64,000 nt of DNA from Spongilla lacustris (taxonomy: Eukaryota; Porifera; Demospongiae; Spongillida; Spongillidae): NCBI GenBank assembly GCA_949361645.1, contig OX442436.1:434001-498000 (forward strand), given 5' to 3'. Below are positions 1-10,107 of the stretch, in pieces. The notes under the pieces are model-generated. The model saw nothing but the letters and a program-made list of their open reading frames with translations. It searched no databases and had not been told where the DNA came from. Every line of letters starts with the position of its first letter. The stretch's first letter is position 1. The translations under genes were made by a program, and so were the position numbers.

Positions 1-32
1 TCTTCACAGTTTTCGTTGTCAGACATGTTAGG

Positions 33-367
33 ACTAGGTCTGGGGACCAGAAGCATGTATGAGAATGCGTCTCATAGAAGGTTGTGTGCCAGAGGAATGT
101 AAGGCTTACATGTACCTCAGATTGCTGGTTAATATAATGTTTTCATGGCATGCTTTTTCTAGATGTTACACTTAGCTTTTTGCATGTCTGGTCAGGTCTT
201 AAAGTGTGCTCAAACCTTTCAGCCATCGCCATGACAGCAACGTCCACAATAAGCAACAATGACGTTAATTAGCATTCATGCAGTACTGTCTCCCTCTGAC
301 ACAAAACCTTCTATGGGACGCAACCAGACCCATATTCTCATATGTGGTCTGGTCCCCAGACTAGCTA
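33..367. mobile_element. Foldback / MITE-like inverted repeat
   Basis: The stretch at 33-104 (starting ACTAGGTCTGGGGACCAG) reappears as an imperfect reverse complement at about 290-367 (ending CTGGTCCCCAGACTAG). The arms are ~75 bp around a ~185-bp spacer with no coding potential. This is the layout of a non-autonomous inverted-repeat element. No clear target-site duplication was found, so the exact ends are uncertain. Confidence 0.55.
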
Positions 368-470
368 GGACCTATATCTGCAGACATGTTAGGACCTATA
401 TCTGCAGACATGTTAGGACCTAGGTCTGGGGACATGTTAGGACCTAGGTCTGGGGACATGTAGGCGTGGT
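361..470. repeat. Short tandem repeat, ATGTTAGGACCTA unit
   Basis: Four imperfect ~24-30-bp copies of a unit containing GACATGTTAGGACCTA follow directly on the foldback element. Part of the unit (AGGTCTGGGGAC) is the end of that element's arm, so the array probably grew from its terminus. Confidence 0.6.
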
Positions 471-566
471 CTTATGATCCGTTATTCTTGTCATTCGTTA
501 TACAGAGCCTCTCAATACACACATATGCACCAATTCTAATTATTGTGCACCATGCAATTCTCACAG

Positions 567-1296
567 GCTCTGAACTTGTGGACTGGCTGATTGACAAGGA
601 GGAGGTGGCCACTAGGGAGCAGGGGGTGGAGGTGGGGAAACTTCTGGTGGACACAGACTTCATCCACCATGTAAAGGACGAACATTCCTTTGAAGATGGC
701 AACCTCTACTTCAGGTTTAGACAAGATGGTGAGAGCTGGGAGGGAGGGGTGACCTCTGGTGGGGAGGGTGGGGTGACCTCTGGTGGGAGGGTGGGTGACC
801 TCTGGTAGGAGGGTGGGGTGACCTCTGGTGGGAGGGTGGGGTGACCTCTGGTGGGAGGGTGGGGTGACCTCTGGTGGGAGGGTGGGGTGATTTCTGGTGG
901 GAGGGTGGGGTGATCTCTGGTGGGTGGGTGATCTGGTGGGAGGGGTGACCTCTAGTGGGGATGATCTACTGATGGGGAGGATGGGTTGACCTCTGGTGGG
1001 AGGGTGGGCTGACCTCTGGTGCTGAACACTCCTCAGAGGCAACACCAGATGCCTGCCAGGGTCCCTCTGTGGCCTACATGAAGGGACAGGAAGGTGCTCT
1101 GTACGGACCACTGGCCAGGAAGAGACTCTTTAGGTGGACCTACTACACTTATGTGCTCTCCCCTGATGACCACATCCTGTACCAGTACAGGACTGAGTTG
1201 GTAAGTCTGGGGACGAGGAGTGGCGATATGTCTGGGGACGAGGTCATGCCATTTGGGGGGGAGGGGGGGGGGAGTGGTATGCTATTTTAAAAAGCA

Positions 1297-1363
<67 letters not shown>

Positions 1364-2470
1364 ACTCTGCACCAATGCAGATCTTCAATTTAGAAGGTTG
1401 GTCTGTGCAACCTGAACAGCCAAAGGGAGCAACAACTGGACGATATCTTCTTCACTTCCAGAATGCAGACAAGGTGCAAGGTAAGGCAGATACTACCCCC
1501 CCCCCCCCCCCTCCCTCATCTGACCACTTCACTCCTGTGCCCCTCCCAGTTCTCTCCCTGTCTGCAGATACTAGTGACATGCAGTTTACCTGGGTGTCCA
1601 ATCTGGAGTCATCTGGAGTGACCCTCCTACCAGTACTGGAGGACCACGAGGAGCTGGTTAGAAATGCTACCTCCATCTTCGACTTTGAGGCTAAGGACAT
1701 TGATGGGAATGTGGTGTGTCTTGACAAGTACAGGTATGACCACACCCTGTTTGCCCATGTGACTGTCATGTGATCTTCTTATAGAGGTCACGTGACCCTT
1801 GTTGTCAATGTGGCATCAGAATGAGGGTTAACTGACAAGAACTACACTCAGCTGGTTCAGCTCTACGGACAACACGCAGAGCAGCATGGCCTAAGGATCC
1901 TTGCCTTCCCATGTAACCAGTTCGGAAAGCAGGTTTGCACCTCGATATAAACGAGGAGTGAAATAAGCCCTGCCTTCCTCCTCACAGGAGCCCGGCACAG
2001 AGGCAGAGATCAAAGCCTTTGCGGCCCGCTATGGAGTGCAGTTCGATATGTTCAGCAAGGTGGATGTGAACGGTGCCAACGCCCACCCACTGTTCAAGTT
2101 CCTCAAGTCTCGTATCTCTGGAAGCCTTGGAAGCTTCATCAAGTGGAACTTTGAAAAGGTAATGGGGATGTGTAGTGTAGTGAGGAGTTATAGGGTGAGG
2201 ATGTGTGGTGATGGTGATGTCATTGCCATCCAATCATTATTTCTGCACTTTTGCAGTTTGTGTGCAACGCCGAAGGGGTCCCTGTGAAGAGGTACTTACC
2301 TATCACTGCTCCTCTTGTAAGTCTGAGTGCCTGTGAGGAAGGGAGGGAGAGGGGGTGGGGAAGTGGAGAGGAGGTCAGAGGGAGTGGTTTCCTCTTCCTT
2401 CTTGGTACAGGACATTGCCCCAGACTTGGAGGAGCTCTGGCCTAAATCACCTCCTCCCCAGTCCCAATAA
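567..2470 (+). CDS. DEP / PH-like / glutathione peroxidase fusion, GPX4-type selenoprotein (5' partial)
   Basis: Eight exons join in one frame: 567-728, 1037-1200, 1363-1480, 1568-1733, 1785-1932, 1988-2158, 2257-2316 and 2411-2470 (stop TAA). They encode about 349 residues. Residues 1-54 are a DEP domain (SELVDWL, then [11 protein letters not shown]). Residues 55-180 are beta-rich and PH-like ([19 protein letters not shown]), a weaker call. Residues ~180-349 are a glutathione peroxidase ([16 protein letters not shown]) closest in pattern to GPX4, the phospholipid hydroperoxide enzyme. An in-frame TGA (1822-1824) sits at the catalytic selenocysteine; Gln, Trp and Asn of the tetrad are present. 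DEP and PH-like modules normally act in membrane or signalling contexts, so membrane targeting of the peroxidase is a reasonable inference. The first exon starts in phase 1, so at least one upstream exon is not identified. Introns are 51-308 bp, and every splice phase agrees with one fused gene. Two overlapping genes remain possible without transcript data. Confidence 0.8.
729..1036. repeat. G-rich intronic minisatellite
   Basis: The first visible intron of the peroxidase fusion gene consists largely of a ~22-bp unit (CTCTGGTGGGAGGGTGGGGT) repeated about ten times with drift. The intron begins GTGAGAGC and ends CTCCTCAG. Short reading frames through it are repeat artefacts. Confidence 0.8.
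1300..1362. repeat. (CA)n microsatellite forming a splice acceptor
   Basis: About 30 CA units run directly into the acceptor CACAG of the exon starting at 1363. No conventional polypyrimidine tract lies between them. Confidence 0.9.
1822..1824 (+). other. In-frame TGA read as selenocysteine
   Basis: The codon run GCA TCA GAA TGA GGG TTA gives NVASE-U-GL at the site where GPX4 proteins have selenocysteine. Reading frame and similarity continue without a break ([12 protein letters not shown]). Sense coding on both sides and a SECIS-like hairpin in the 3' UTR favour recoding over a true stop. Confidence 0.85.
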
Positions 2471-2511
2471 CTGAAGGAGGAGGGGTCTGCAATGATGTCC
2501 TTGAGTTGGTA

Positions 2512-2580
2512 AGGTTTATTTGATGACTTCTCGACAAACCACACCCCTGTGGAGTGAGACGTCTGATCCCCTATGTACCT
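2512..2580 (+). promoter_or_regulatory. Candidate SECIS element (type II-like) in the 3' UTR
   Basis: The hairpin starts 42 nt after the peroxidase stop. Its basal stem pairs 2512-2515 with 2577-2580. The non-Watson-Crick core puts TGAT (2521-2524) opposite TGAT (2564-2567), with tandem G.A/A.G. Helix II pairs 2525-2533 with 2555-2563, with one mismatch and a G-T wobble. Unpaired AAA lies at 2536-2538, eleven bases after the core, as the SECIS consensus requires. A 5-bp mini-stem (2539-2543 with 2548-2552) closes a CCCC loop, which is the type II arrangement. The base before the 5' TGA is T rather than the usual purine. Folded by eye only. Confidence 0.65.
2515..2520 (-). terminator. Poly(A) signal AATAAA for the ANKIB1-like gene
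   Basis: TTTATT on the plus strand reads AATAAA on the minus strand, 195 nt past the stop of the minus-strand ubiquitin-ligase gene. It lies inside the predicted SECIS of the convergent gene, so the two 3' UTRs probably overlap. Confidence 0.5.
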
Positions 2581-2714
2581 GCTAACTCTTTGCATCCCTG
2601 TGGACTGTACCACTAATTATTATCACTAATGTTTTTAAAATCCAATAATGTCATTTTACAAAGTGTTAAAAAAAAAATCTGTGATATATATCTGTTCTCT
2701 AAGCACAAGCTTCA

Positions 2715-5354
2715 CTATAAAGATGCCCGCCTAAGTACGGGCAGTGGAGGAGGGGGGGGAGGAGGAGGGGGTGGTGCCATGTTGCCATCTAAATCAGAAA
2801 TCAGGCATGAGTTTGGACAACAGAGGTAATGGACACGACATAACTCACCTCCAAGCTGTTGTCTCCAGTTGAACTGCACAGGTGGAGGGGAGGGAGGTGG
2901 AGGGACATTTTTGTTCTCACCTAACAGTGATTGATAAAAAAAGGAGAGGAGGAGGGTGCAACTACCGTCATGGCATGTTAATAAAATTGTACCTTGCACC
3001 TGCTGTTGCCTCCAATTGAACTGCACAGGTGGTGGGGGTGGAGGTGGGGGTGGTGGCACTGCATCCCCCCTCCCACCTTGGGCCTCATCCTCAGACCCAT
3101 CACTGGAGGAACTTGTGAAGGAATCTCTCCTTTGTCCAATCTGGGCCTGGACACCATCATTTTCATTTTCTCCATGTAGCGGACTCTCTTCCCCAGAGTT
3201 GGGACCAGCAGGGTCAGGCGGCACCTGCTGTTTGGTTGGAACAAGCTTGCGTACCTCTGGAAGGCACTTCCTCCTGGCTTCCCTGCTCTCCACGGTGGCA
3301 AGGATGACTTTATCCTTGGGAGTCTTGAGGTAAGGTCGTGCCACCACCTCTGCCAAGGCCTCCGTGGTCCTCTCCAGCTGAGCTATCACCTTCACCATCT
3401 CCTTATATGCGGAGTAGTTCTCGAGGAAGTAGCCCAGGGCGTAGCACGCTCGGAGTACCTGCCTGGACTTGAGAAGTTCCCTCACCGCCTCCTCAAAGAA
3501 CGAGGCATCACTCACGTGTGTGTCTTCAGAGGCCGCAGCAAGTAAGGCAGCTGCTTTCTCTTTAGCACTGACAAGATACTGTTCCTCCATTTGCAAACTA
3601 TTGTTGTGGTTTTGAAATCTGCTGTAAACATGTTTGAAGTACTCCTCGCGTTCCTTAGTGGCCATTTTATTGGCGGCTGCTTTTGCCTTTTCAAGTTTCT
3701 GTTCGGCATTCTTTGCAGCGCGAAACTTGTTACATTGGAAGTAGCCACCAGTCCTGTTGCCATGGAAGGTCCAGGTCCCCAGGCACACCCAGCAGAACTG
3801 ATGCCTACATCTCGAACAAGTCATGTGATTGCAACCATCATTTTTCTCGATCGGACATTTGCAGCTGGGACAAGGTTTGGTATTCTCCGCGACCCAGCCA
3901 ACGCTGGACGCACCACTGGCGATGAACGTGTTCATTGCGTTGTCTTTGTCCTCCTGCAATATCTTGCACTTCCACTCGGCCCACATCTCACAGCTACACG
4001 GATCGTGGGGCTCAAGGGAGCAGGCCCAGCAGAAGAAGTGTCCCATGCCGCAGTCCACTATCCGCGGGTTAGCTGCCTTCTTTGCGCCGTCTTGCCCCTG
4101 TTGGGCCTGTTGTTCTGCTTCCTTCAGCTCGGACTCTTCCGGCTTGAGCCGAACGGCTCGCGTACATCCCGGGTTGGGACACCATCGTATATCTTCGCTC
4201 GCTTCCACAAATGCGTCTAACCCGAACTTCAGGTACTTTGCGCTCAGGTCCGCGCCTACAACCAGCGATATCAGTTCGAAAGGGACGATCTGTTCGCAGC
4301 CCATGGCTGGGCAATGCAGCTGGGTCACCTTCCCGTCTCCGATCTTCACCTGGAGGTACTCAGACCAGCAATTCCTGCAGAAGCTGTGCCCGCACGGAAT
4401 GGGGACCACGTCAATGATGGGCTCGCTGCAAATCTCGCACTCGCGTTCCTCGATCGACAGCTGTCGCGAACCTATCCCACTGGCGAGGCTCAACTGCCGC
4501 CGTACGGGCAGTTGGATCTTCGCCTTTTTGCACACGGCTTCCGTGTTTTCTAGCCACGCCTCCACTAGGAGGACCTTGGACCAGCCGTACGCCTGAAGCA
4601 AAGTGGCCGTGTCGGTCAGGCTTGTGCCCAGTGCGCTGGACGCCTCAATGATCAGTTCGTCCCTGGTAACCTGAAGGTCATTTTCCCTCATACCTTGGTA
4701 GGACTCCTGCCGAAGCGCCTCTGGAACCTTCATCAGGGCAACGGAGGAACGCGGAGCGGCGGCGAAAACGACCTTGACTTCAAGAAGCGACACGACCGCA
4801 TCGTGGTGCGATTCGGCCGCGCAGTCGAGCGGGGTTTGGTCAGCGATGTTAGTATAGGTAATCAGGGCCCGGTGGTCTATTAAGATTCTGGCGCACAACA
4901 GCAGACCGGAAGTGGCTGCGAGGTGGAGAGGCGTGTTGAGCGAGGAGTCCTGTTTGTTTAGATTAAGCAGCTGCGGCTTAAGGTCTTTGTATACTTCCGG
5001 ACAAGTTGCTTTGGGGTCGGTGCAGAAACTGATGAGGAACAACAGCATGTCGGCCCTAATACTGTCCACGGAGGGGTCCGCGCCCCGTGTAGACGTGCAT
5101 ATCTCGTGAACGACGCTCTGCTTCAGGTAGTTTTCGGCGTTTGGGTTTCCTCCGTTGATCATGAACTCTTTGAACAATTGTTTGAATTCTTTCCTCGCGG
5201 CGTAGTGAAGTGGTGTGGTCTTATTCACTAGTCCGTATCGCCTGCTGGGGTCCATGCTCCTGAGCTCGTCATTGCTGTGGTAGAGCTGCAAGGCAGCCTC
5301 CTCGCTACCACTCTGCAGGGCCTTTTTGAACTGGCGAGACGCAATGATGCCCAT
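2715..5354 (-). CDS. ANKIB1: ANKIB1-like RBR E3 ubiquitin ligase (ankyrin and IBR domains)
   Basis: An Ariadne-family RING-between-RING ligase. It takes ubiquitin from an E2 onto a cysteine in RING2 and passes it to substrate. Start MGIIAS fits an N-myristoylation signal, as in vertebrate ANKIB1. Ankyrin repeats fill residues ~45-195 (TTPLHYAA, NTPLHLAA). A UBA-like helical region follows (~230-275). RING1 begins at C306 (CEICSEP), IBR spans ~370-460, and RING2 begins at C495 with the likely catalytic Cys508 (DGCNHM). An Ariadne helical region (~530-700) and a Ser/acidic stretch lead to a proline-rich tail. Residues 1-787 lie in one uninterrupted exon (2993-5354), unlike the fragmented neighbours. 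Two short introns (2921-2992 and 2789-2848) are predicted near the 3' end. Both are multiples of three without stops, so read-through gives 879 residues and splicing ~835. A retrocopy origin is possible. Confidence 0.92.
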   Translation of the reverse strand: MGIIASRQFKKALQSGSEEAALQLYHSNDELRSMDPSRRYGLVNKTTPLHYAARKEFKQLFKEFMINGGNPNAENYLKQSVVHEICTSTRGADPSVDSIRADMLLFLISFCTDPKATCPEVYKDLKPQLLNLNKQDSSLNTPLHLAATSGLLLCARILIDHRALITYTNIADQTPLDCAAESHHDAVVSLLEVKVVFAAAPRSSVALMKVPEALRQESYQGMRENDLQVTRDELIIEASSALGTSLTDTATLLQAYGWSKVLLVEAWLENTEAVCKKAKIQLPVRRQLSLASGIGSRQLSIEERECEICSEPIIDVVPIPCGHSFCRNCWSEYLQVKIGDGKVTQLHCPAMGCEQIVPFELISLVVGADLSAKYLKFGLDAFVEASEDIRWCPNPGCTRAVRLKPEESELKEAEQQAQQGQDGAKKAANPRIVDCGMGHFFCWACSLEPHDPCSCEMWAEWKCKILQEDKDNAMNTFIASGASSVGWVAENTKPCPSCKCPIEKNDGCNHMTCSRCRHQFCWVCLGTWTFHGNRTGGYFQCNKFRAAKNAEQKLEKAKAAANKMATKEREEYFKHVYSRFQNHNNSLQMEEQYLVSAKEKAAALLAAASEDTHVSDASFFEEAVRELLKSRQVLRACYALGYFLENYSAYKEMVKVIAQLERTTEALAEVVARPYLKTPKDKVILATVESREARRKCLPEVRKLVPTKQQVPPDPAGPNSGEESPLHGENENDGVQAQIGQRRDSFTSSSSDGSEDEAQGGRGDAVPPPPPPPPPPVQFNWRQQQVQGTILLTCHDGSCTLLLSFFYQSLLGENKNVPPPPSPPPVQFNWRQQLGGELCRVHYLCCPNSCLISDLDGNMAPPPPPPPPPPLPVLRRASL

Positions 5355-6049
5355 TCCCTATACTAGTAATTTCCGTGGGAGGCTTTAACATGCTCACGTG
5401 ACGTTACATTTTTAAGTGGATGTTTTGGATGACGGGTGCAATTGTAATCATCAGGTGGAAAATATGTTCACAGCCACTTGAAATCTTGTATTCTATAATA
5501 TTTTCGAGGAATCATTTAACAAAAGAATAAATTGCCTTACAACTTACAAAATTACTTGCCCCTAATCAGATATTGAGAAAAAACCTTCTCGGTCTTTAAA
5601 ACTGTCTGAGCACAGTAAGATGAAAGTAGCAAACGTTTGTACCAGAATGAGTGTGGCCATTATTATTTTCTCTAAACGTAAACACTGTACTTACTAGTAC
5701 TTAGGGGATAGAGGTTACACAACTAACTATATCCTTGAGTTTGCAGTGCAGATTGTAAAGTGAAGGATTTCTGAATTTCAAATGCTAATGAAGTGAATAA
5801 ATTTGTCAATGCTTTTCTACCAATAGCTCAGTTCCCCCCCCCCCCCCCCACACACACACACTTGTTGTGTACTCTCGGTGGGTGTTTAGGGGTGTGGTTG
5901 TTTTGGATGTAATATAGCTGTTATCTCAAAGCTGTGAAGGTAGTAGTATGAAATTCATTTGAGTTTTTTTAGTGTTGAATAGTTTTCTCCGCAGCAGTTG
6001 AAACAGATTACTGATAATTTGGTTGTTGTACCTTGTTGAATGTTCTCTG
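5355..6049. other. Upstream region of ANKIB1-like gene, no gene seen
   Basis: This is AT-rich DNA with a C-run followed by a CA-run at 5836-5862. The first ~100 bases upstream of 5354 are the probable promoter and 5' UTR of the minus-strand ligase gene and include a CACGTG box (5393-5398). Nothing else is recognised. Confidence 0.5.
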
Positions 6050-6930
6050 TCGGGACCTACGTTAGTAGGTCCTATGTAGGATTTGAAGTGTCATGAATAC
6101 GATTAGCAAAACACCAGATTCCATTATTGCCGATGCGCCGTAGAATCAGTTGGAATTTAGCGAGTGTATTTGGATACAGCCAACGATTACCTACAATGTA
6201 GTAAAACTGCCGACGCTTAGAAAGCTCAGACAACAGAGATAACGCTCACTCGTTCCCACACTAGAACCTGAAAACATGACGATTCCTTCTTCTTCTTCTT
6301 CCGGATCTGATAAGATAAGATTCGCTCGGATAAGAGGTTTATTGCATTGTATCTTTGTCACAACTGAAGCTTAATGTTTGCGGTTATCAAAAGGAACTGT
6401 AGGAGATAAGTTAGAAACTTTCTGCCGAATTTGTTTGGTACTATTACTTTCCTATTTTGAGTTATACTGAACACAATTTCGATCTTTAGCAAACTTAGTT
6501 ATGTTAACACATAGCCCACAACAGATTTTATCAGCTTCTGATGCCTTATATGGAGGTCATGGCCAGAAGTCACTGAAGTGCTATTCCAAAGCTCTTAGCT
6601 GCACCGGAAACACGTGTACATGTGTACAGACATAATAGTAGAAGCCATTTTTTGACGAGTCGCAAGATTCAGAATGTGAGGAGCGTGACAGTATTCAAGA
6701 AGCGTATGAAACAAAGAAGGCTTGCGACAGGAAGCGCTACAAAGCCGATTTTGAAAGTAAGAAGGATAGCACGAAGGCGCAATACTGGCTTGATCCGGAA
6801 CGTAAGAAGGAGCGTGAAGGCCTACTACGATCAAAATCGAGAACTGATTTTAGCCTCCAAACAAGCTCAATATCAAGCAAATCCAAAGGAAAAGAAATCC
6901 TACGAGGTAGGAGTATACCTTTTGGGTGCA
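6050..6930 (+). mobile_element. Helitron 5' end with N-terminal coding remnant
   Basis: The element starts TCGGGACC, followed by the short palindrome GGACCTA-CGTTAG-TAGGTCC. The same ~300-bp leader occurs at 46057 (same strand) and 42741 (opposite strand). A leading 5'-TC is the Helitron hallmark, although here it is preceded by G rather than the usual A. From ~6670 a basic frame (CEERDSIQEAYETKKACDRK) matches the start of the Helitron reading frame at 46870. The copy stops near 6930 with no Rep or helicase part, so it is a dead 5' fragment. Confidence 0.6.
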
Positions 6931-7562
6931 ATATCCAAGTTTATTCGCGCGCAAGGGAACGGTATATCCTTTGCGTGTGTTCTTGCAAGTCGTCTGCGAT
7001 TTACAATGTTATTTGCATCCCCCCCCCCCCATGTAAGCTCAGTACGCTATGCAATCTGGCCGATGGCCTGCTGGTAGGACCATTCATAAGTGAGTTCTGT
7101 TCAGTGCATGGTTGCTACTTTATTAACGGGAATATCCTTCACAAATGCGTGTCCACTGGTGGTCCCCACCAGACTGACCAGAGCAAATCAGCTAGGTGCT
7201 GCATGTTCATTCAAGCTGCACTGGTAACCCCATAACTCATATCTCTCCCATGCATGACAGAGCATCCTTGGAACTAACCCCATAGTAGTTGCTACAAAGC
7301 TTTGTTCTTGACATGGCCACAAGCACTGCTGCTCAGGGGAAGGTATATTGTTTTCATTCAGATATGTGTGTCTGCCAGTTGTGAGCTGTTCTTGGCCAAT
7401 GTTATTAGGTGGAGATGGAGAAGAGGAAAGGGAACACCATTCCACTAGGATGAGGAGTGCATGGAACACTCTGGAAGGGTGGGTGTATGTGTATGTTTGT
7501 GTGTGCTATGTCCCACGGATATGTTGACGAGTTATCTGTACAGGTGTGATGTTGTGCTTGCT
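6931..7562. other. Spacer without recognisable gene
   Basis: Mixed-composition DNA with a C-run at 7020-7030. Reading frames are short and overlap on both strands with no family similarity that I can see. Confidence 0.4.
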
Positions 7563-9563
7563 ATCTCCTCCTTTGCTCGTCCTCTTCCCTCCTGTCTCAT
7601 CCTCTCTTCTCCCTTCCCCTCTCTCCCTACCCTTCTCCCTCCCCCTTCCCTTCTCCATTCCCCTCCTCCCCCTTTCTCTTCTCCCTTCCCCCTCCCTTCC
7701 CCTCCTCCCTTCATGTCACATCCTCTGTCCCATTCTCCCTTCACCTCCCATCCTCCCTTCACCTCCCATCCTCCCTTCACCTCCTCCCTTCACCTCCCAT
7801 CCTCCCTTCACTCCTCCCTTCACCTCCCATCCTCCCTTCCCCTCCTCCATTCACCTCCCATCCTCCCTTCACTTCCCATCCTCACTTCCCATCCTCCCTT
7901 CCCATCCTCCCTTCCCATCCTCCCTTCCCCTCCCATCCTCCCTTCCCCTCCCATCCTCCCTTCCCCTCCCATCCTCCCTTCCCCTCCCATCCTCCCTTCC
8001 CCTCCCATCCTCCCTTCCCCTCCCATCCTCCCTTCCCCTCCCATCCTCCCTTCCCCTCCCATCCTCCCTTCCCCTCCCATCCTCCCTTCCCCTCCCTTCC
8101 TCCCTTCCCCTCCCATCCTCCCTTCCCCTCCCATCCTCCCTTCCCCTCCCATCCTCCCTTCCCCTCCCATCCTCCCTTCCCCTCCCATCCTCCCTTCCCC
8201 TCCCATCCTCCCTTCCCCTCCCATCCTCCCTTCCCCTCCCATCCTCCCTTCCCCTCCCATCCTCCCTTCCCCTCCCTTCCTCCCTTCCCCTCCCATCCTC
8301 CCTTCCCCTCCCATCCTCCCTTCCCCTCCCATCCTCCCTTCCCCTCCCATCCTCCCTTCCCCTCCCATCCTCCCTTCCCCTCCCATCCTCCCTTCCCCTC
8401 CCATCCTCCCTTCCCCTCCCATCCTCCCTTCCCCTCCCATCCTCCCTTCCCCTCCCATCCTCCCTTCCCCTCCCATCCTCCCTTCCCCTCCCATCCTCCC
8501 TTCCCCTCCCATCCTCCCTTCCCCTCCCATCCTCCCTTCCCCTCCCATCCTCCCTTCCCCTCCCATCCTCCCTTCCCCTCCCATCCTCCCTACCCCTCCT
8601 CCCTTCCCCTCCTCCCTTCACCTCCCATCCTCCCTTCACCTCCCATCCTCCCTTCCCCTTCCATCCTCCCTTCACCTCCCATTCTCCCTTCCCCTCCTCC
8701 CTTCACCTCCCATCCTCCCTTCCCCTCCTCCCTTCACCTCCCATCCTCCCTTCCCCTCCTCCCTTCACCTCCCATCTTCCCTTCCCCTCCTCCCTTCACC
8801 TCCCATCCTCCCTTCACCTCCCATCCTCCCTTCACCTCCCATCCTCCCTTCACCTCCCATCCTCCCTTCACCTCCCATCCTCCCTTCACCTCCCATCCTC
8901 CCTTCACCTCCCATCCTCCCTTCACCTCCCATCCTCCCTTCACCTCCCATCCTCCCTTCACCTCCCATTCTCCCTTCCCCTCCTCCCTTCACTTCCCATC
9001 CTCCCTTCACCTCCCATCCTCCCTTCCCCTCCTCCCTTCACCTCCCATCCTCCCTTCCCCTCCCATTCTCACCTCCCATCCTCCCTTCACCTCCCATTCT
9101 CCCTTCCCCTCCTCCCTTCACCTCCCATCCTCCCTTCCCCTCCTCCCTTCACCTCCCATCCTCCCTTCCCCTCCTCCCTTCACCTCCCATCCTCCCTTCA
9201 CCTCCTCTCACCTTCAATCCTCCCTTTTCCTCCCATCCTCCCTTCACCTCCCATCCTCCCTTCACCTCCCATCCTCCCTTCACCTCCCATCCTCCCTTCC
9301 CCTTCCATCCTCCCTTCCATCCTCCCTTCCCCTCCTCCCTTCACCTCCCATTCTCCCTTCCCCTCCTCCCTTCACCTCCCATCCTCCCTTCCCCTCCTCC
9401 CTTCACCTCCCATCCTCCCTTCACCTCCCATCCTCCCTTCACCTCCCATCCTCCCTTCCCCTCCCATCCTCCCTTCCCCTCCCATCCTCCCTTCCCCTCC
9501 CATCCTCCCTTCCCCTCCCATCCTCCCTACCCCTCCTCCCTTCACCTCCCATCCTCCCTACGG
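7563..9563. repeat. 2-kb pyrimidine minisatellite, 18-bp unit CCCATCCTCCCTTCCCCT
   Basis: About 2 kb of almost pure pyrimidine on the plus strand. The core (about 7920-8590) is a near-perfect 18-bp array with occasional CCCTTCC variants. The flanks mix 18-bp units with shorter CTCCCTTCA/CCTCC units. All three frames are open on both strands because the unit has no stop (for example LPSSLP), so the long frames are not genes. The mirror-symmetric purine/pyrimidine composition could form triplex DNA. Confidence 0.95.
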
Positions 9564-10107
9564 GTAATTCCATATATATATTTGCCACCCTTTTAGCATC
9601 ATTGTCTAGTTTGGACATGCTATTTTCCCCATGTGTTCTCCCCATAGGAGTATGCAAAATTGCTGTACATTTGTATACCCTATAGTGTACAGCTTTTAAT
9701 ACACGACAAATTAAAATTTTCATTTTTTTCATAACCTCGGTTAACTCGGTTGAGCATATCCTGAGTCCTGAAACATTCTGATAGATTTGAATATATCCAA
9801 AACATTGCTAAGACAGAGGTCTACATAAAATTAATTGATTTTAATAACTTCTTGGCATGTTACATGAAAAAGTCATGAATTTGTAATGAATTGTGACCTA
9901 TCCAAAAATATGAAAATACGAATCACACCAGACTTGTACCATAGTTAGCTAACCATACCCCAAACATATTTAACTGAAAAGCTTACTGGGACACGTGTTC
10001 TCAGGGCTGGGACAGCACAAAAAGTGGCTGGCAGCCATGTTATGTTTTGACAGTACCTTAGTTGTGTAAACTATCCTATGTAAACAAATAGTTGCAAGGA
10101 GGAATAA
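9564..10107. other. AT-rich spacer between two minisatellite blocks
   Basis: A 540-bp AT-rich segment separates the two arrays of the same 18-bp unit. No gene or element ends were recognised. It may be an insertion into a formerly continuous array. Confidence 0.4.

Noticed and set aside
2491..2524. Alternative SECIS starting from ATGA at 2492
   Set aside because: Only a 4-bp CCTT/AAGG helix can form, and the spacing from core to AA is wrong; the 2512-2580 fold is much better.
3512..4596. Plus-strand frames up to 255 codons opposite the ubiquitin ligase gene
   Set aside because: Shadows of the GC-rich minus-strand ANKIB1-like gene; the minus-strand frame has RING, IBR and ankyrin motifs and these do not resemble anything.
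7461..9596. Very long open frames (up to ~710 codons) on both strands
   Set aside because: They are the 18-bp pyrimidine minisatellite read in several frames; the unit contains no stop codon. No non-repeat coding sequence is attached.
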